Origin: JAEUIG01 sp046349775
Lineage (GTDB): Bacteria > Planctomycetota > Planctomycetia > Planctomycetales > Planctomycetaceae
Assembly: GCA_046349775.1 (NCBI GenBank)
Contig: JAXMBS010000053.1
Coordinates: forward strand, 1 to 37,507
Direction of reading: 5' to 3'
DNA length: 37,507 nucleotides
The position numbers were made by a program, and so were the translations under genes. This document shows, piece by piece, positions 1-8,254 of the stretch (within the stretch, counting starts at the first letter, position 1; every line of letters starts with the position of its first letter). Under the pieces are notes generated by a model. That model saw only the letters and a program-made list of their open reading frames with translations, had not been told where the DNA came from and did not search any database.

Positions 1-2
1 GC

Positions 3-1259
3 CCGCCTTCGTATGAAGACCGCAGCCGGGCCGCGATCAACGGTCTGGTCGAGGCCCTGAATAATCCCGCGTTCCTGCAGGTTGCCGGCGATCGGTCCGG
101 TGGACAAACCGGAGCGCTGCAAAGCGAACTGACGCAACTCGCGAACAACCCGGCGCATAACGCGAACGACTCGGTCGGCCTGATGCAGTACGTCGCACAA
201 CTGGCGAGCCAGCGCGCCGGTCTGCGTCAAGAAGCGGTGGCGCTGGAATTCATCAACGAGACGATCGACGCGCTCGATAAATACTCGGCGCTGATTCCGG
301 CGAAGACGGGCGCCGCGCCCGGCGCGTCGCTGGAAGAACAGGTGGTCGGCATCGGCGTGGAACTGAAGAAGCACGAATCCGGCGCCCTGATTAACGACAT
401 CATTCCGAACAGCCCCGCCTCGGAAGGCGGCCTCCAGAAGGGGGACGTCATTATGGGGATCAACAATCAGAACACCGCCGGCATGACTCTCGACCAGGTG
501 GCGAACCTGATCGGCGGCCCCAGCGGATCGACGGTGACCCTGATGATCAATCGCAATGGTGGACAGGGAAGCGTATCGCTGCGACGGCGGAGCGTGTATG
601 TGAGCAGCGTGAACGGCGCCCAGATGTTGAGCAATGACGTCGGTTACGTGCGACTGAAGCAGTTTTCGGAATCGGCCAAGGCAGACCTGGAGAAGAACAT
701 GCTCACGCTGTACCGGCAGGGGATGCGGAGCCTGGTCCTGGACCTGCGCGGCAACCCCGGTGGACTGCTGGATCAGGCGATCGACATTTCGGACCTGTTC
801 CTGCCCAGCGGTCACATTGTGGAAACCCGCGGCCGGAACTCCGAAGACAACTCGGATGCGACTGCGAACTGGGACAAGACCTGGTCGACGCCGGTGGTCC
901 TGCTGGTGGACGGCGACAGTGCGAGCGCCAGCGAGATTTTCGCGGCGGCGATCCAGGAAAACGGACGCGGCGTGATTGTGGGCCGCAAGACTTACGGCAA
1001 AGGCACGGTGCAAACCCACTTCCCGCTGCGGACGATTTCGGGAGAACTGAAACTGACGACTGCCAAGTTTTACTCGCCGACCGGTCGTGAAATGGCGGGG
1101 CCGCCGGCGTGACCCCGGACTATACGGTGGACGTCGGAGCCGCAGCCTTACAACGGCCCGTTGACGAATGACCCTGACGTTTCGGTTGCCTCGCCGCAGG
1201 CGCTGATCCAGAATGGTACTGCCGCCCAGTTGGCCTCACCGGCCGGCCAGCGGCAATAA
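3..1259 (+). CDS. S41 C-terminal processing peptidase (5' partial, two apparent frameshifts)
   Basis: This is a periplasmic or secreted serine protease of the CtpA/Tsp (S41) family, which cleaves protein C-termini. The frame is open from base 3, so the start lies upstream of the window. A PDZ domain (GIGVELKK through the GDVIMGINN region) lies at about 342-600. The catalytic core follows, with the nucleophile Ser as the middle serine of DSASASE (codon 924-926) and the Lys of TYGKG exactly 25 residues later (codon 999-1001), the spacing expected for the Ser-Lys dyad. The frame stops at 1112 inside the conserved GREMAG / VTPDYTVDVG segment. A base lost near a G run at 1097-1100 and a base gained near 1139-1148 restore the original frame, which then runs to the stop at 1257-1259. 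I read it as one gene with two compensating sequence errors. A strong hairpin follows. Confidence 0.88.
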
Positions 1260-1315
1260 CTGAAAACACCTTCCCTGCGCGCTGGGTGGCGAGGGGAGGA
1301 AGGCGAGGTTAGTAA

Positions 1316-1351
1316 ACACCCCGTCTGCCGGAAAAACGGCAGGCGGGGTGT
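1316..1351. terminator. Terminator hairpin between convergent genes
   Basis: A 15-bp inverted repeat (1316-1330 and 1337-1351) with one T-G wobble encloses a 6-base loop (GAAAAA). It lies between the stop of the protease and the stop of the convergent DUF5684-like gene, so it can terminate both. On the plus strand it is followed by GTTGTTGTT rather than a pure T run. Confidence 0.75.
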
Positions 1352-1366
1352 GTTGTTGTTAGAGGA

Positions 1367-1810
1367 TTAAGGCGGAGCGCACCCCGGCTGCGGCGCCGAC
1401 GGTCCGAGATAGCGATCTTCACTAAAGCCGAGAACGGGGAAGAAGATGAATCCCAGCAAGGCGAGTCCGAGCCCGAACCCGGTGCCCTTGCCGAACGACT
1501 TGGCGAGGTCGATACAGACAATGATCGCCACCACGAAATTCACGCAGGGGATCAGCATCAGGATGATCCACCAGATCGGCCGGCCGACGATTTCCAGCAG
1601 CACAACGGAATTGTAAATCGGAATAATTGCTGCCCAGCCCGGTTTCCCCGCCTTCACGAAGACCTTCCACATTCCGGCAATCACGACGATCGCCAGAATC
1701 AGACTGAAGCAGTTGCAGATCATCCCCACCGCGCCGCCGACCGCCTCTGCCTGACGTTGAGCGTCGTCCTGTTGAGCGAGCACTGCCGCAAAGTGGAACG
1801 GGGCCATCAT
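1367..1810 (-). CDS. DUF5684-like small integral membrane protein
   Basis: This 147-residue protein has several hydrophobic segments: about 28-50 (MICNCFSLILAIVV), 58-75, 78-100 and a C-terminal LGLALLGFIFFPVLGF stretch. The motifs GxxWxVFxKAGxPGWAAIIPIYN, GRPxWW and DLAKSFGKGTGFGLGL match the DUF5684 family as I know it; these are small bacterial membrane proteins of unknown function. The start is one of two consecutive ATG codons (1808-1810 or 1805-1807), with a GGGAG-like ribosome site (CTCCC at 1815-1819 on the plus strand) just upstream. It is divergent from the purine nucleoside phosphorylase and convergent with the protease. No partner or substrate can be inferred. Confidence 0.82.
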   Translation of the reverse strand: MMAPFHFAAVLAQQDDAQRQAEAVGGAVGMICNCFSLILAIVVIAGMWKVFVKAGKPGWAAIIPIYNSVVLLEIVGRPIWWIILMLIPCVNFVVAIIVCIDLAKSFGKGTGFGLGLALLGFIFFPVLGFSEDRYLGPSAPQPGCAPP

Positions 1811-1981
1811 GATGCTCCCAGCCTGAGATTCGGACCGTTGGCGAGTCGAACCGCTCGCCGATGCCGCACAGAATTACTGCATCGCCTGCGCAAAAGCAAT
1901 TCCCCGCCGACGCACCCGTCGCTCGACACTTGTCACTTGTCTCTGGCAGAATGCGCGCTCGGCGAACCAGTTATCGATTGC

Positions 1982-1986
1982 AAGGA
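1982..1986 (+). promoter_or_regulatory. Shine-Dalgarno that fixes the PNP start
   Basis: AAGGA lies 7 bases before GTG 1994. It favours this GTG over upstream in-frame starts, whose extra sequence would lie antisense to the DUF5684-like gene and does not resemble the phosphorylase family. Confidence 0.6.
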
Positions 1987-1993
1987 CCATCCC

Positions 1994-2824
1994 GTGCTGA
2001 AGCTGTTTGATCAGGTTCAGGAAGCCTGTGCGGCGATTCGCACCGAGTGGAATCGCACACCCCACGCCGGAATCATTCTGGGCACGGGTCTGGGCGGACT
2101 GGTGGAGGAGATCAAAGTCGAAGCGACGCTCGACTACGAAGCGATTCCGCACTTCCTGAAATCGACCGTGGAAGGGCACCGCGGCCGGCTGGTTTGCGGC
2201 GAACTGGCCGGTGTCCCGATCCTGGCGATGGAGGGACGGTTTCACATGTACGAGGGGTATTCTCTCTCGCAGCTTACGCTGCCGGTGCGGGTGTTCAAAG
2301 CCCTCGGTGCAGAGCTGCTGATCGTCTCCAATGCCGTCGGCGGCATGAACCCCCACTACCGGCTGGGTGACATCATGGTGATCGACGATCACATCAACCT
2401 GCTGGGGGGCAATCCGCTGATCGGCATCAATGACGACCGCCTCGGCCCGCGGTTTCCGGACATGAGCGCGCCATATGACGGCAGGCTGATCGATGCCGCG
2501 CTGGAGATTGCGCGCAAGGAAAACTTCGCGGCACATCGCGGCGTGTTTGTCGCCGTGCCAGGGCCGAATCTGGAGACGCGCGCGGAGTACCGGTTTTTGC
2601 GCGCGATTGGGGCAGATGCCGTGGGGATGTCGACGGTGCCGGAGGTGATCGTCGCCGTGCACGCCGGCCTGCGGACGCTCGGCCTGTCGGTGGTCACCGA
2701 CCTGTGCCTGCCGGATGCGCTGGAGCCGGCGGACGTGTCGAAGATCATCGCCGTCGCGAACGGCGCGGAGCCGAAGCTGCGGGCGCTGGTCCGCGGTGTG
2801 CTGGCGTATGAGGCGGCAAACTGA
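1994..2824 (+). CDS. Purine nucleoside phosphorylase (PNP/MTAP family)
   Basis: This cytoplasmic purine salvage enzyme cleaves purine nucleosides with phosphate to base plus ribose-1-phosphate. The 276-residue length suits the trimeric PNP/MTAP family. Visible motifs are the phosphate loop GTGLGG (30-35), EGRFHMYEGY (80-89), SNAVGGMN (112-119), PGPNLETRAE (189-198, base-binding Glu194) and GADAVGMSTVPEVIVA (206-221). By alignment to human PNP from memory (offset 7), Asn243 is replaced by Asp236 in VVTDLC, Phe200 by Leu193 and His257 by about Lys250. MTAP also has Asp at the Asn243 position, so 6-aminopurine nucleosides are possible substrates. The start is GTG 1994, preceded by AAGGA. The gene stands alone and is intact. 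Confidence 0.93.
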   Translation: MLKLFDQVQEACAAIRTEWNRTPHAGIILGTGLGGLVEEIKVEATLDYEAIPHFLKSTVEGHRGRLVCGELAGVPILAMEGRFHMYEGYSLSQLTLPVRVFKALGAELLIVSNAVGGMNPHYRLGDIMVIDDHINLLGGNPLIGINDDRLGPRFPDMSAPYDGRLIDAALEIARKENFAAHRGVFVAVPGPNLETRAEYRFLRAIGADAVGMSTVPEVIVAVHAGLRTLGLSVVTDLCLPDALEPADVSKIIAVANGAEPKLRALVRGVLAYEAAN

Positions 2825-2870
2825 GAATGAATTTGTGGCTCGCAGTGGAGCAACACTGCTCTGATTCAGT

Positions 2871-2942
2871 GTGCCACTGGCTCCGTCAGTGCATCACGAA
2901 ATCGACGCTGGAATTGCGAGGCACTGGCACAGCCAGTGGCAC
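2871..2942. repeat. Pair of inverted 22-bp palindromic (REP-like) repeats
   Basis: 2871-2892 (starting GTGCCACTGGCT) and 2921-2942 (ending AGCCAGTGGCAC) are inverted copies of one 22-bp unit with three mismatches in the centre. Each unit is itself roughly palindromic (CACTGGC ... GCCAGTG in the second copy). The pair fills the space between the convergent PNP and DUF1080 genes and could form a long hairpin after both transcripts. Confidence 0.7.
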
Positions 2943-2966
2943 CCATGGTCACGCTGTCGGCCCCTT

Positions 2967-3704
2967 TCAGGCCGCATCCTTCGGCAACAGATCGCGGATC
3001 CAGATGTTGCGGAACTTCACGGCATCGTGGTGGAACTGGATCATGATCGGCTCGCGGAGGCCGTGGGCGTGATAGATCGGCGGCTCGGTGAACATCGTCG
3101 CCCCCTGCAGCTCCCAGTGGTTCTGCACGAGAATGCCGTTGTGCAGGACCGTGAACGTGCCGCGCGAGAGCAGGCTGCCGTCCGGATTGAACCGAGGCGC
3201 CGTGAAGATGATGTCATACGTCTGCCATTCGCCGGGCTTCTTGGACGCGTTGACCAGCGGCGGGTGCTGCTTGTAAATCGCGCCGCACTGGCCGTCGAAG
3301 TAAGTTGAGTTCGCCCACGAATCGAGGATCTGCACTTCGTAGCGGCTCTGGAAGTAGATGCCGCTGTTGCCGCGTCCCTGGCCTTCGCCTTCGATGACGT
3401 CCGGAACGGCGAACTCCAGGTGCAGCTGGCAGTCGCCGTAGCCTTGCTTGGTCGTGATCTCGTTGGCGTCGGCGACGGCGTAGCCGTCTTTGACGATCCA
3501 CTTGTCGCCGCCGTTCCACTGGGACAGGTCGGCCCCGCCGAACAGGACGATGGCATCGGACGGCGGTCCGCTGTCGGATCCGGGCGTCACCTTGGGAGGC
3601 TCCAGCCAGTTGATGCCGCTGAGCCACTCCTCCGCGCCGACGGCTACGGCAAGGCTAGCGACGGTGACGAAACCAACAACCATCGGTGTCGAGAGGCGAA
3701 GCAT
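2967..3704 (-). CDS. Secreted DUF1080 (3-keto-disaccharide hydrolase-type) protein
   Basis: The 245-residue protein starts at ATG 3704 with a signal peptide (basic start MLRLSTP, then a hydrophobic stretch ending AVAVGAEE), so it is exported. The rest matches the DUF1080 concanavalin-like fold: LFGGADLSQWNG with KWIVKDGY near the start, GNSGIYFQSRYEVQILDSW in the middle, then CGAIYKQHPP, GEWQTYDIIFTAPRF, and a C-terminal HHDAVKFRNIWIRDL strand. Members are expanded in Planctomycetes, and some are annotated as 3-keto-disaccharide hydrolases acting on oxidised sugars; that activity is a family-level guess here. Earlier in-frame starts would add a basic, non-signal sequence and were rejected. 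No strong Shine-Dalgarno is visible. Confidence 0.88.
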   Translation of the reverse strand: MLRLSTPMVVGFVTVASLAVAVGAEEWLSGINWLEPPKVTPGSDSGPPSDAIVLFGGADLSQWNGGDKWIVKDGYAVADANEITTKQGYGDCQLHLEFAVPDVIEGEGQGRGNSGIYFQSRYEVQILDSWANSTYFDGQCGAIYKQHPPLVNASKKPGEWQTYDIIFTAPRFNPDGSLLSRGTFTVLHNGILVQNHWELQGATMFTEPPIYHAHGLREPIMIQFHHDAVKFRNIWIRDLLPKDAA

Positions 3705-3886
3705 GGTGCAAGTGCGATAAATTCGGGGTGATGATCGGCGCAGTGGTCGGGAACAGCGGCAACGCGAAGCTCCACTGTGGCCCACGCGCTGACCTCAGGC
3801 AAGCATTGATCTCGACTTCCACCGCTCCTTGGGAGTGGTCGCTGATTGGTGGAGGTGCAAACGTTCACAAGGGCCGACATTCGCGC

Positions 3887-3940
3887 CCTTCTCCCCGCAA
3901 TGCGTGTCCCATGCAACCGGACATGACCGCCGGGAGAAGG
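3887..3940. repeat. Inverted repeat CCTTCTCCC / GGGAGAAGG
   Basis: Nine-base arms at 3887-3895 and 3932-3940 pair perfectly across a 36-base loop. The base composition resembles the next repeat, and both look like remnants of one dispersed family. Confidence 0.5.
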
Positions 3941-3998
3941 TGACCGAAGGCCGGATGAGGGGAGCTTCGGGACGCGTCATCTGCACCCCTCACCCCGA

Positions 3999-4054
3999 CC
4001 CTCTCCCCCGAATCATGTCGATTGTGAATTCCCTGCGTCTCGCGGGGGAGAGGG
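3999..4054. repeat. Inverted repeat CCCTCTCCCCCG / CGGGGGAGAGGG
   Basis: Twelve-base arms at 3999-4010 and 4043-4054 are perfectly complementary, with a 32-base loop. The sequence ahead of it (CCCCTCACCCCGAC) is typical of intergenic repeats in planctomycete-like genomes. Confidence 0.6.
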
Positions 4055-4217
4055 GGACACAACGCTCGCCCTGAACATCTGAATCACGACCAATCAGCGC
4101 CTACACCCCACCGTCCCCCGCGAAAAGAAGGGGGAGAGGGCCGTCACGCTTCCAGGCCAGACGTGCCGCTGGAATCCGAGTTCTGCACTGACGCCGCGAC
4201 GAAGCGTCCAAGTCTGC

Positions 4218-4829
4218 CTACGCTCGATCGGAGAGCGAACTTTGAAACTTCTCGTGCAGCCCCGCCAGCAGCCGCCGCACCGTCCGTTCCGAAACGCCCA
4301 GCGCTTCGGCCGCCTCGTCGTTGGTCCGGTCCTGCAGCTTCAGGTCCACCAACCGTCGCTCGTCGTCGTTCAATTCACTCAGCACGCGCTCGAATTCCTC
4401 GGCGAACTCCAGCGCCGCCTCGGGCGGCGCTCCTTTCACAGCCCAGGCGGCCTCCGGCGTGCCTTCGCCGTCGCCTTCCCCGACGGGCCGCTCGCGGCGG
4501 ACGGTCCGCGATTGCCGTTGATGGAACCGCGCCTTCTCGCGCAATTTCGTGAGCGTGATGGCGCAGAGCAGGCTCCACAGCCGCTCGTTGTCCTCGAACA
4601 GAAACTGCCCCCCCTGCGCCCGGCGAAAGAACGTGCGAAACGTCGACTGCACGACGTCGTCGGCGTCGAACCGTGGCCGCAGCGGCGGCGCGACCCGTTT
4701 TTCGGCGATGGCGCGTAACATCGGGCCGAATCTTGCGTAGAACTGCTGGAGCACCGCCGGTTCCCCGGACTTGAGTCCGCGGATCGACGCCTGCCAGTCG
4801 GAATCGTTGAAGCTGGGAATCACCGGCAT
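4218..4829 (-). CDS. ECF-type RNA polymerase sigma factor
   Basis: A 203-residue sigma-70 factor of the extracytoplasmic-function class in its planctomycete form. Region 2 lies at about residues 26-104 (LQQFYARFGPMLRAIAEKR, then RFDADDVVQSTFRTFFRR, the core-binding and -10 recognition part). Region 4 lies at about 148-197 (LNDDERRLVDLKLQDRTNDEAAEALGVSERTVRRLL, a helix-turn-helix). Loosely linked charged sequence (105-145) separates them. ATG 4829 gives a start just before the conserved helix; ATG 4868 is an alternative that adds 13 residues. No anti-sigma gene is adjacent. The divergent kinase gene begins 439 bases away, and pairing of such sigma factors with Ser/Thr kinases is common in this phylum, so phosphorylation control is a reasonable inference. 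Confidence 0.9.
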   Translation of the reverse strand: MPVIPSFNDSDWQASIRGLKSGEPAVLQQFYARFGPMLRAIAEKRVAPPLRPRFDADDVVQSTFRTFFRRAQGGQFLFEDNERLWSLLCAITLTKLREKARFHQRQSRTVRRERPVGEGDGEGTPEAAWAVKGAPPEAALEFAEEFERVLSELNDDERRLVDLKLQDRTNDEAAEALGVSERTVRRLLAGLHEKFQSSLSDRA

Positions 4830-5268
4830 AGGGGCGTGAGTGAAAAGAGTCTTACCCAGAACGTGCATACTGCGTGCCGCGCGTACGAGCTGCGGGACCG
4901 ATGGCGGCGCGCGACACCTCCCTGACGTCCGATCGGTCATCGATTTGGGCCGCCGCACACAATTGGAAGTTGCCGGTCAAAGTGTCAGACGATCCGTGGA
5001 TGCCGTGACTCGATTTGTAGGAATTACATTCTTCCCGAACTGGACGCGTCAGCGCCCCGATATCCCCGCTCTGCCGGACCCGCTCCATGTCTGACTTCGG
5101 GCAGCAGACAGTTTCTGACCGGCCGCGCCGGTTCACACGGCTCTCCGGCGGCCGGTACAATGTCCCGGGGAAACGACGTGCCGACCGGCACGGGAACCGT
5201 GAGCAGCAACCCGGACGCGTTGATCGGCTGCAGGCGGCTGGTACCTCCTGTGGAGGGAGGCTCGTCCG
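4830..5268. promoter_or_regulatory. Divergent promoter region between sigma factor and kinase
   Basis: 439 bases without a credible gene should hold the promoters of both the sigma factor and the kinase. I see no clear -35/-10 pair. The only distinct site is the purine-rich GGAGGGAGG at 5252-5260, the kinase ribosome-binding site, 8 bases before its ATG. Confidence 0.5.
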
Positions 5269-7019
5269 ATGACAGATCACCGCGCGGACCAACTGGCCGC
5301 TATCTTGTCCCAATGCGACGAGTTCTGGATGGCCGGACGTTCGCCACAAGATCGACAGCCGAGCACCCTGCCTCGCGATAGCGATGCGCGCGACGACTCG
5401 TACCACCGGCTCATCTGCGATCTCATTAAACAGCAGATCGAACGGGACAGTTCCTGCGCAGGAGACAACCCGTCCCGGCTCGAAGCTTACCTCCACGAAC
5501 ACAGCGACGTCCCGTTCAGCGACGGTGCTCTCCTGGAACTCATCGAATACGAGTTCATATCCCGTCACCGGGGCGGCGACTGGCCGGACATCGACGAATA
5601 CGCGGAGAAGTTTCCGCATCTGGAATCGGCCGTCCGCACGCGTCTGCAGAACGCCCGCGACGACGTCGTGACGCATGCCTCTGTGTGCTCCGTGCTGCAG
5701 GAGGGGACTGCAACTTCCCCGGACGATGAAACTCGCGAAGCGTCACCGGCATCATTGCCGGCGGGCGCGGACGAGCTGGCGGCCACGCTGCGTCAGATCC
5801 GCCCGTTTTGCGATCTCTCGCGGCACGTGCGCGAGGCGGTCGCCTTGCACGCCGTTGTGCGACCATTCGCCGCCGGCGACGTGCTGCTGCGTCAGGGAGA
5901 GGCGGCGGATGCCCTGGTCATTCTGCTCGAAGGGACGGCCGAGGTGTGGCTCAACGATGCCGGACAACTTGTCCCGATCGCGCGGCTGCAACGCCACACC
6001 GTCGTCGGCGAGTTGGGGCTCGTCACTCAGGAAGTCCGCAGCGCCACGGTGTCGGCCACTTCCCCCGGCTGCGCGGCCATTATCGACCGGCAGGCGTTCG
6101 AGACGCTGGCAGGTCGCTACCCGCGGCTGAACATCGCGCTCGCCGAACTGATTGCCGAACGCGTGGGCACGCTGGCGATCGACGTCCTGTGCGGCAAAAC
6201 GATCGACAAGTATCTGATCCGTCGGCGTCTCGGTCGCGGCGCGACCGGCATCGTCTATGCCGCCACCGAGGCCGGCTCGCAGCGCCCCGTCGCGCTGAAG
6301 ATGCTGCGGCACGATCTGACGTACGACCGGCACGCGGCACTGCGGTTCCAGCAGGAAGCGGACATCATCGGCGAACTGCAACATCCGAACATCGTCGCGG
6401 TCCTGTCCGAGTTCACGGCCTATGGCACGTCGTTCGTACCATGGAAATGTGCGATGGTCCGTCATTGGCAGACCTGATCGCCCGGCACGGCCGGCTGCCG
6501 ATCCGCACGGTGCAGGCGATCCTCGGCCAGTTGGCGGCAGGGCTGAGCAGTGCGCATGCCGCCCGGATCGCACACCGCGACCTGAAACCGTCCAACGTCC
6601 TGTTGACCAGCGATGGCACGGTCAAGATCGTCGATTTTGGACTGGCGCGCCATGTTACGGCCGACGAGCCCGGCACGGCCTTCGGGCAAATCGTGGGCAC
6701 GCCGCGTTACATGTCCCCCGAGCAACTCGCCGGCGAGCGTGGCGACGCGCGGTCAGACCTGTTCTCCCTGGGATGCATTGCGTACGAGATGCTGGTCGGC
6801 CGGACGGTCTTCGTCGCGCCGCGATTCAACGAGCTGTTGATCGAGCGCGCGAGGTGGACGCTGCCTGCGGCTGGGGTGATCCGCGAGGACCTGCCCCCGC
6901 GGCAATACCAATTGCTGGTCCACCTGCTGGAATATGATCCGGACGTGCGGTACTGCGACCTGCTGGAAGTGGCCGAATGGGCCGAGCGGGTTGACCGTGA
7001 TTTGCTGGCTGTCCCGTAG
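5269..7019 (+). CDS. Ser/Thr protein kinase with N-terminal cNMP-binding domain (one apparent frameshift)
   Basis: The inferred product is about 583 residues. Residues 84-120 carry a segment common in planctomycete kinases (LLELIEYEFISRHRGG ... DEYAEKFP). Residues about 175-305 form a cyclic-nucleotide-binding (Crp/PKG-like) domain, with a VGELGL ... RSAT phosphate-binding cassette whose Glu248 and Arg257 are retained. The kinase follows: glycine loop LGRGATG (321-327), VALK Lys344, Glu363, HRDLKPSN (HRD at 6573-6581), DFG and the activation segment GTPRYMSPE. The frame breaks at about 6432-6438, where one base seems lost; the remaining kinase lobe continues in the next frame (TMEMCDGPSLADLI) to 7019. 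No membrane segment is visible, so it looks cytoplasmic. ATG 5269 is set by the GGAGGGAGG site. Its neighbour is the divergent ECF sigma factor. Confidence 0.9.
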
Positions 7020-7066
7020 TTGAGCGAGTCCTCAACGAATGGGCGTGCGTCGCTATCGCAGCCGCC

Positions 7067-7100
7067 GTCGGAGGTCGGAAGTCAGAGGTCGGAGGTCGGG
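7067..7100 (+). repeat. Degenerate GGAGGTC tandem repeat
   Basis: GTCGGAGGTCGGAAGTCAGA and the following bases form a short, imperfect tandem of a 7-base GGAGGTC-like unit in the spacer after the kinase gene. It is low-complexity sequence of the type seen again in other spacers of this window. Confidence 0.5.
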
Positions 7101-7215
7101 CAACCGGATTCTGATCCTGCGCCCTCATTCCCGTGAACCTCGAACGACCGCTGCGAATCCTCTATTCTGCGGCCCGCATGCCGGTTGCTGATTCCGGCGG
7201 ATCACACTCGCTCCG

Positions 7216-8055
7216 ATGGTCGACAATCTTCCCGTCAAGTCGCTTACGCACGCCGGCCTGACGGTCGAAGGGTACTCGCGCGCCGCCGTGCAGTCGTACT
7301 GGCGGGTGCCGGAACTGAAGCTCGGCTTCGACATGGGGGGGAGCCCCTGGTCGTTCATGGGGACGCAGACGTTTTTCCTCTCGCACGCGCACCTCGACCA
7401 CATGTGCGCGCTGCCGGCCTACGTCGCCCGGCGGCGAATGATGAAAATGGAGCCGCCGACGATCTATGTTCCAGAAGAAGTCGTGGAACCGGTCGAGCGG
7501 ATGCTCCGCGCCTGGCAGCGTCTCGACCGCGGGCGGATGATCTGCCAACTGATCGGAGTCCAGGCGGGGGACGAATTTGAACTGTCGCGCGAGCACGTCG
7601 TCACGGTCTTCGATACGAAGCATACGGTCCCTTCGCGCGGCTGCATCGTCTGGGACCGTCGCCGCAAGCTGCGTCCTGAGTACCAGAACCTCTCCGGCGA
7701 GCAGATCCGCGACCTGCGGTATTCGGGGGTCGAGGTCAGCGCCGAAGTTCGCGTGCCGCTGGTCTGTTATCTCGGCGACACCGCGCCGCCCGGACTCGAT
7801 GCGCACCCCGCCGTCTACGAAGCCAAAATTCTGATTACCGAGATGACTTTCTTCCGGCCCGAACACCGCAAGGAGAAGATTCACAAGTTCGGCCACACGC
7901 ATCTCGATGACATCCTGGAGCGCGCCGACCGGTTCAAGAATGAACGGATCATTTTGGCGCATTTCAGCACGCGGTACCTCGACTCGCAGGTGAAGCGTGC
8001 GGTCGAGAAGCGCCTGCCGGCCCACCTGCGCGACCGGGTCGAGTTGTGGTTATGA
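7216..8055 (+). CDS. RNase Z-like metallo-beta-lactamase-fold hydrolase
   Basis: An intact 279-residue cytoplasmic metallo-hydrolase. All seven expected metal ligands of the RNase Z/ElaC type are visible: HAHLDH (His57, His59, Asp61, His62), His136 in DTKHTVPS, Asp188 in YLGDT and His249 in LAHFSTRY, plus the GHTHLDD motif (227-232) in the position of the catalytic His. RNase Z removes 3' trailers from tRNA precursors. The protein is shorter than long-form enzymes, and I did not identify the flexible exosite arm, so a related hydrolase with another substrate is possible. ATG 7216 is the only start before the conserved part; the Shine-Dalgarno is weak. Confidence 0.82.
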   Translation: MVDNLPVKSLTHAGLTVEGYSRAAVQSYWRVPELKLGFDMGGSPWSFMGTQTFFLSHAHLDHMCALPAYVARRRMMKMEPPTIYVPEEVVEPVERMLRAWQRLDRGRMICQLIGVQAGDEFELSREHVVTVFDTKHTVPSRGCIVWDRRRKLRPEYQNLSGEQIRDLRYSGVEVSAEVRVPLVCYLGDTAPPGLDAHPAVYEAKILITEMTFFRPEHRKEKIHKFGHTHLDDILERADRFKNERIILAHFSTRYLDSQVKRAVEKRLPAHLRDRVELWL

Positions 8056-8254
8056 AGGTGGCGGAAGACGAACAGCGGATCGTCGATGGACGGCATCTCG
8101 GTCCCTCCGCTGGCGTCTATCCGACATCGCCTCTCTGTCGTTCTTCACGCGGTCTGTTGTGGAACCCGGTCGGCTGCTGCGGTACGCTGTTCCTGCACAT
8201 TGGTCAAAGCTAGCGCCGTCGAGACACTCCTGCGCGCCACAACGGAGATTGTCG

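Larger units (their letters stand above)
3705..4217. other. Gene-free spacer with C-rich/G-rich inverted repeats
   Basis: No credible gene lies here, between the DUF1080 start and the sigma-factor stop. It holds two imperfect elements of the CCCTCTCCCC...GGGGAGAGGG kind (listed separately) and a third partial one near 4109-4140 (CCGTCCCCCGCG ... GGGGGAGAGGG). The remainder shows nothing recognisable. Confidence 0.6.

Noticed and set aside
1757..1993. Upstream extension of the PNP gene
   Set aside because: The added 79 residues partly lie opposite the DUF5684-like gene and do not resemble the family; GTG 1994 has a good ribosome site.
6432..6438. Programmed frameshift in the kinase gene
   Set aside because: There is no slippery heptamer or downstream structure, and unprogrammed frame breaks are common in this half of the window, so sequence error is simpler.
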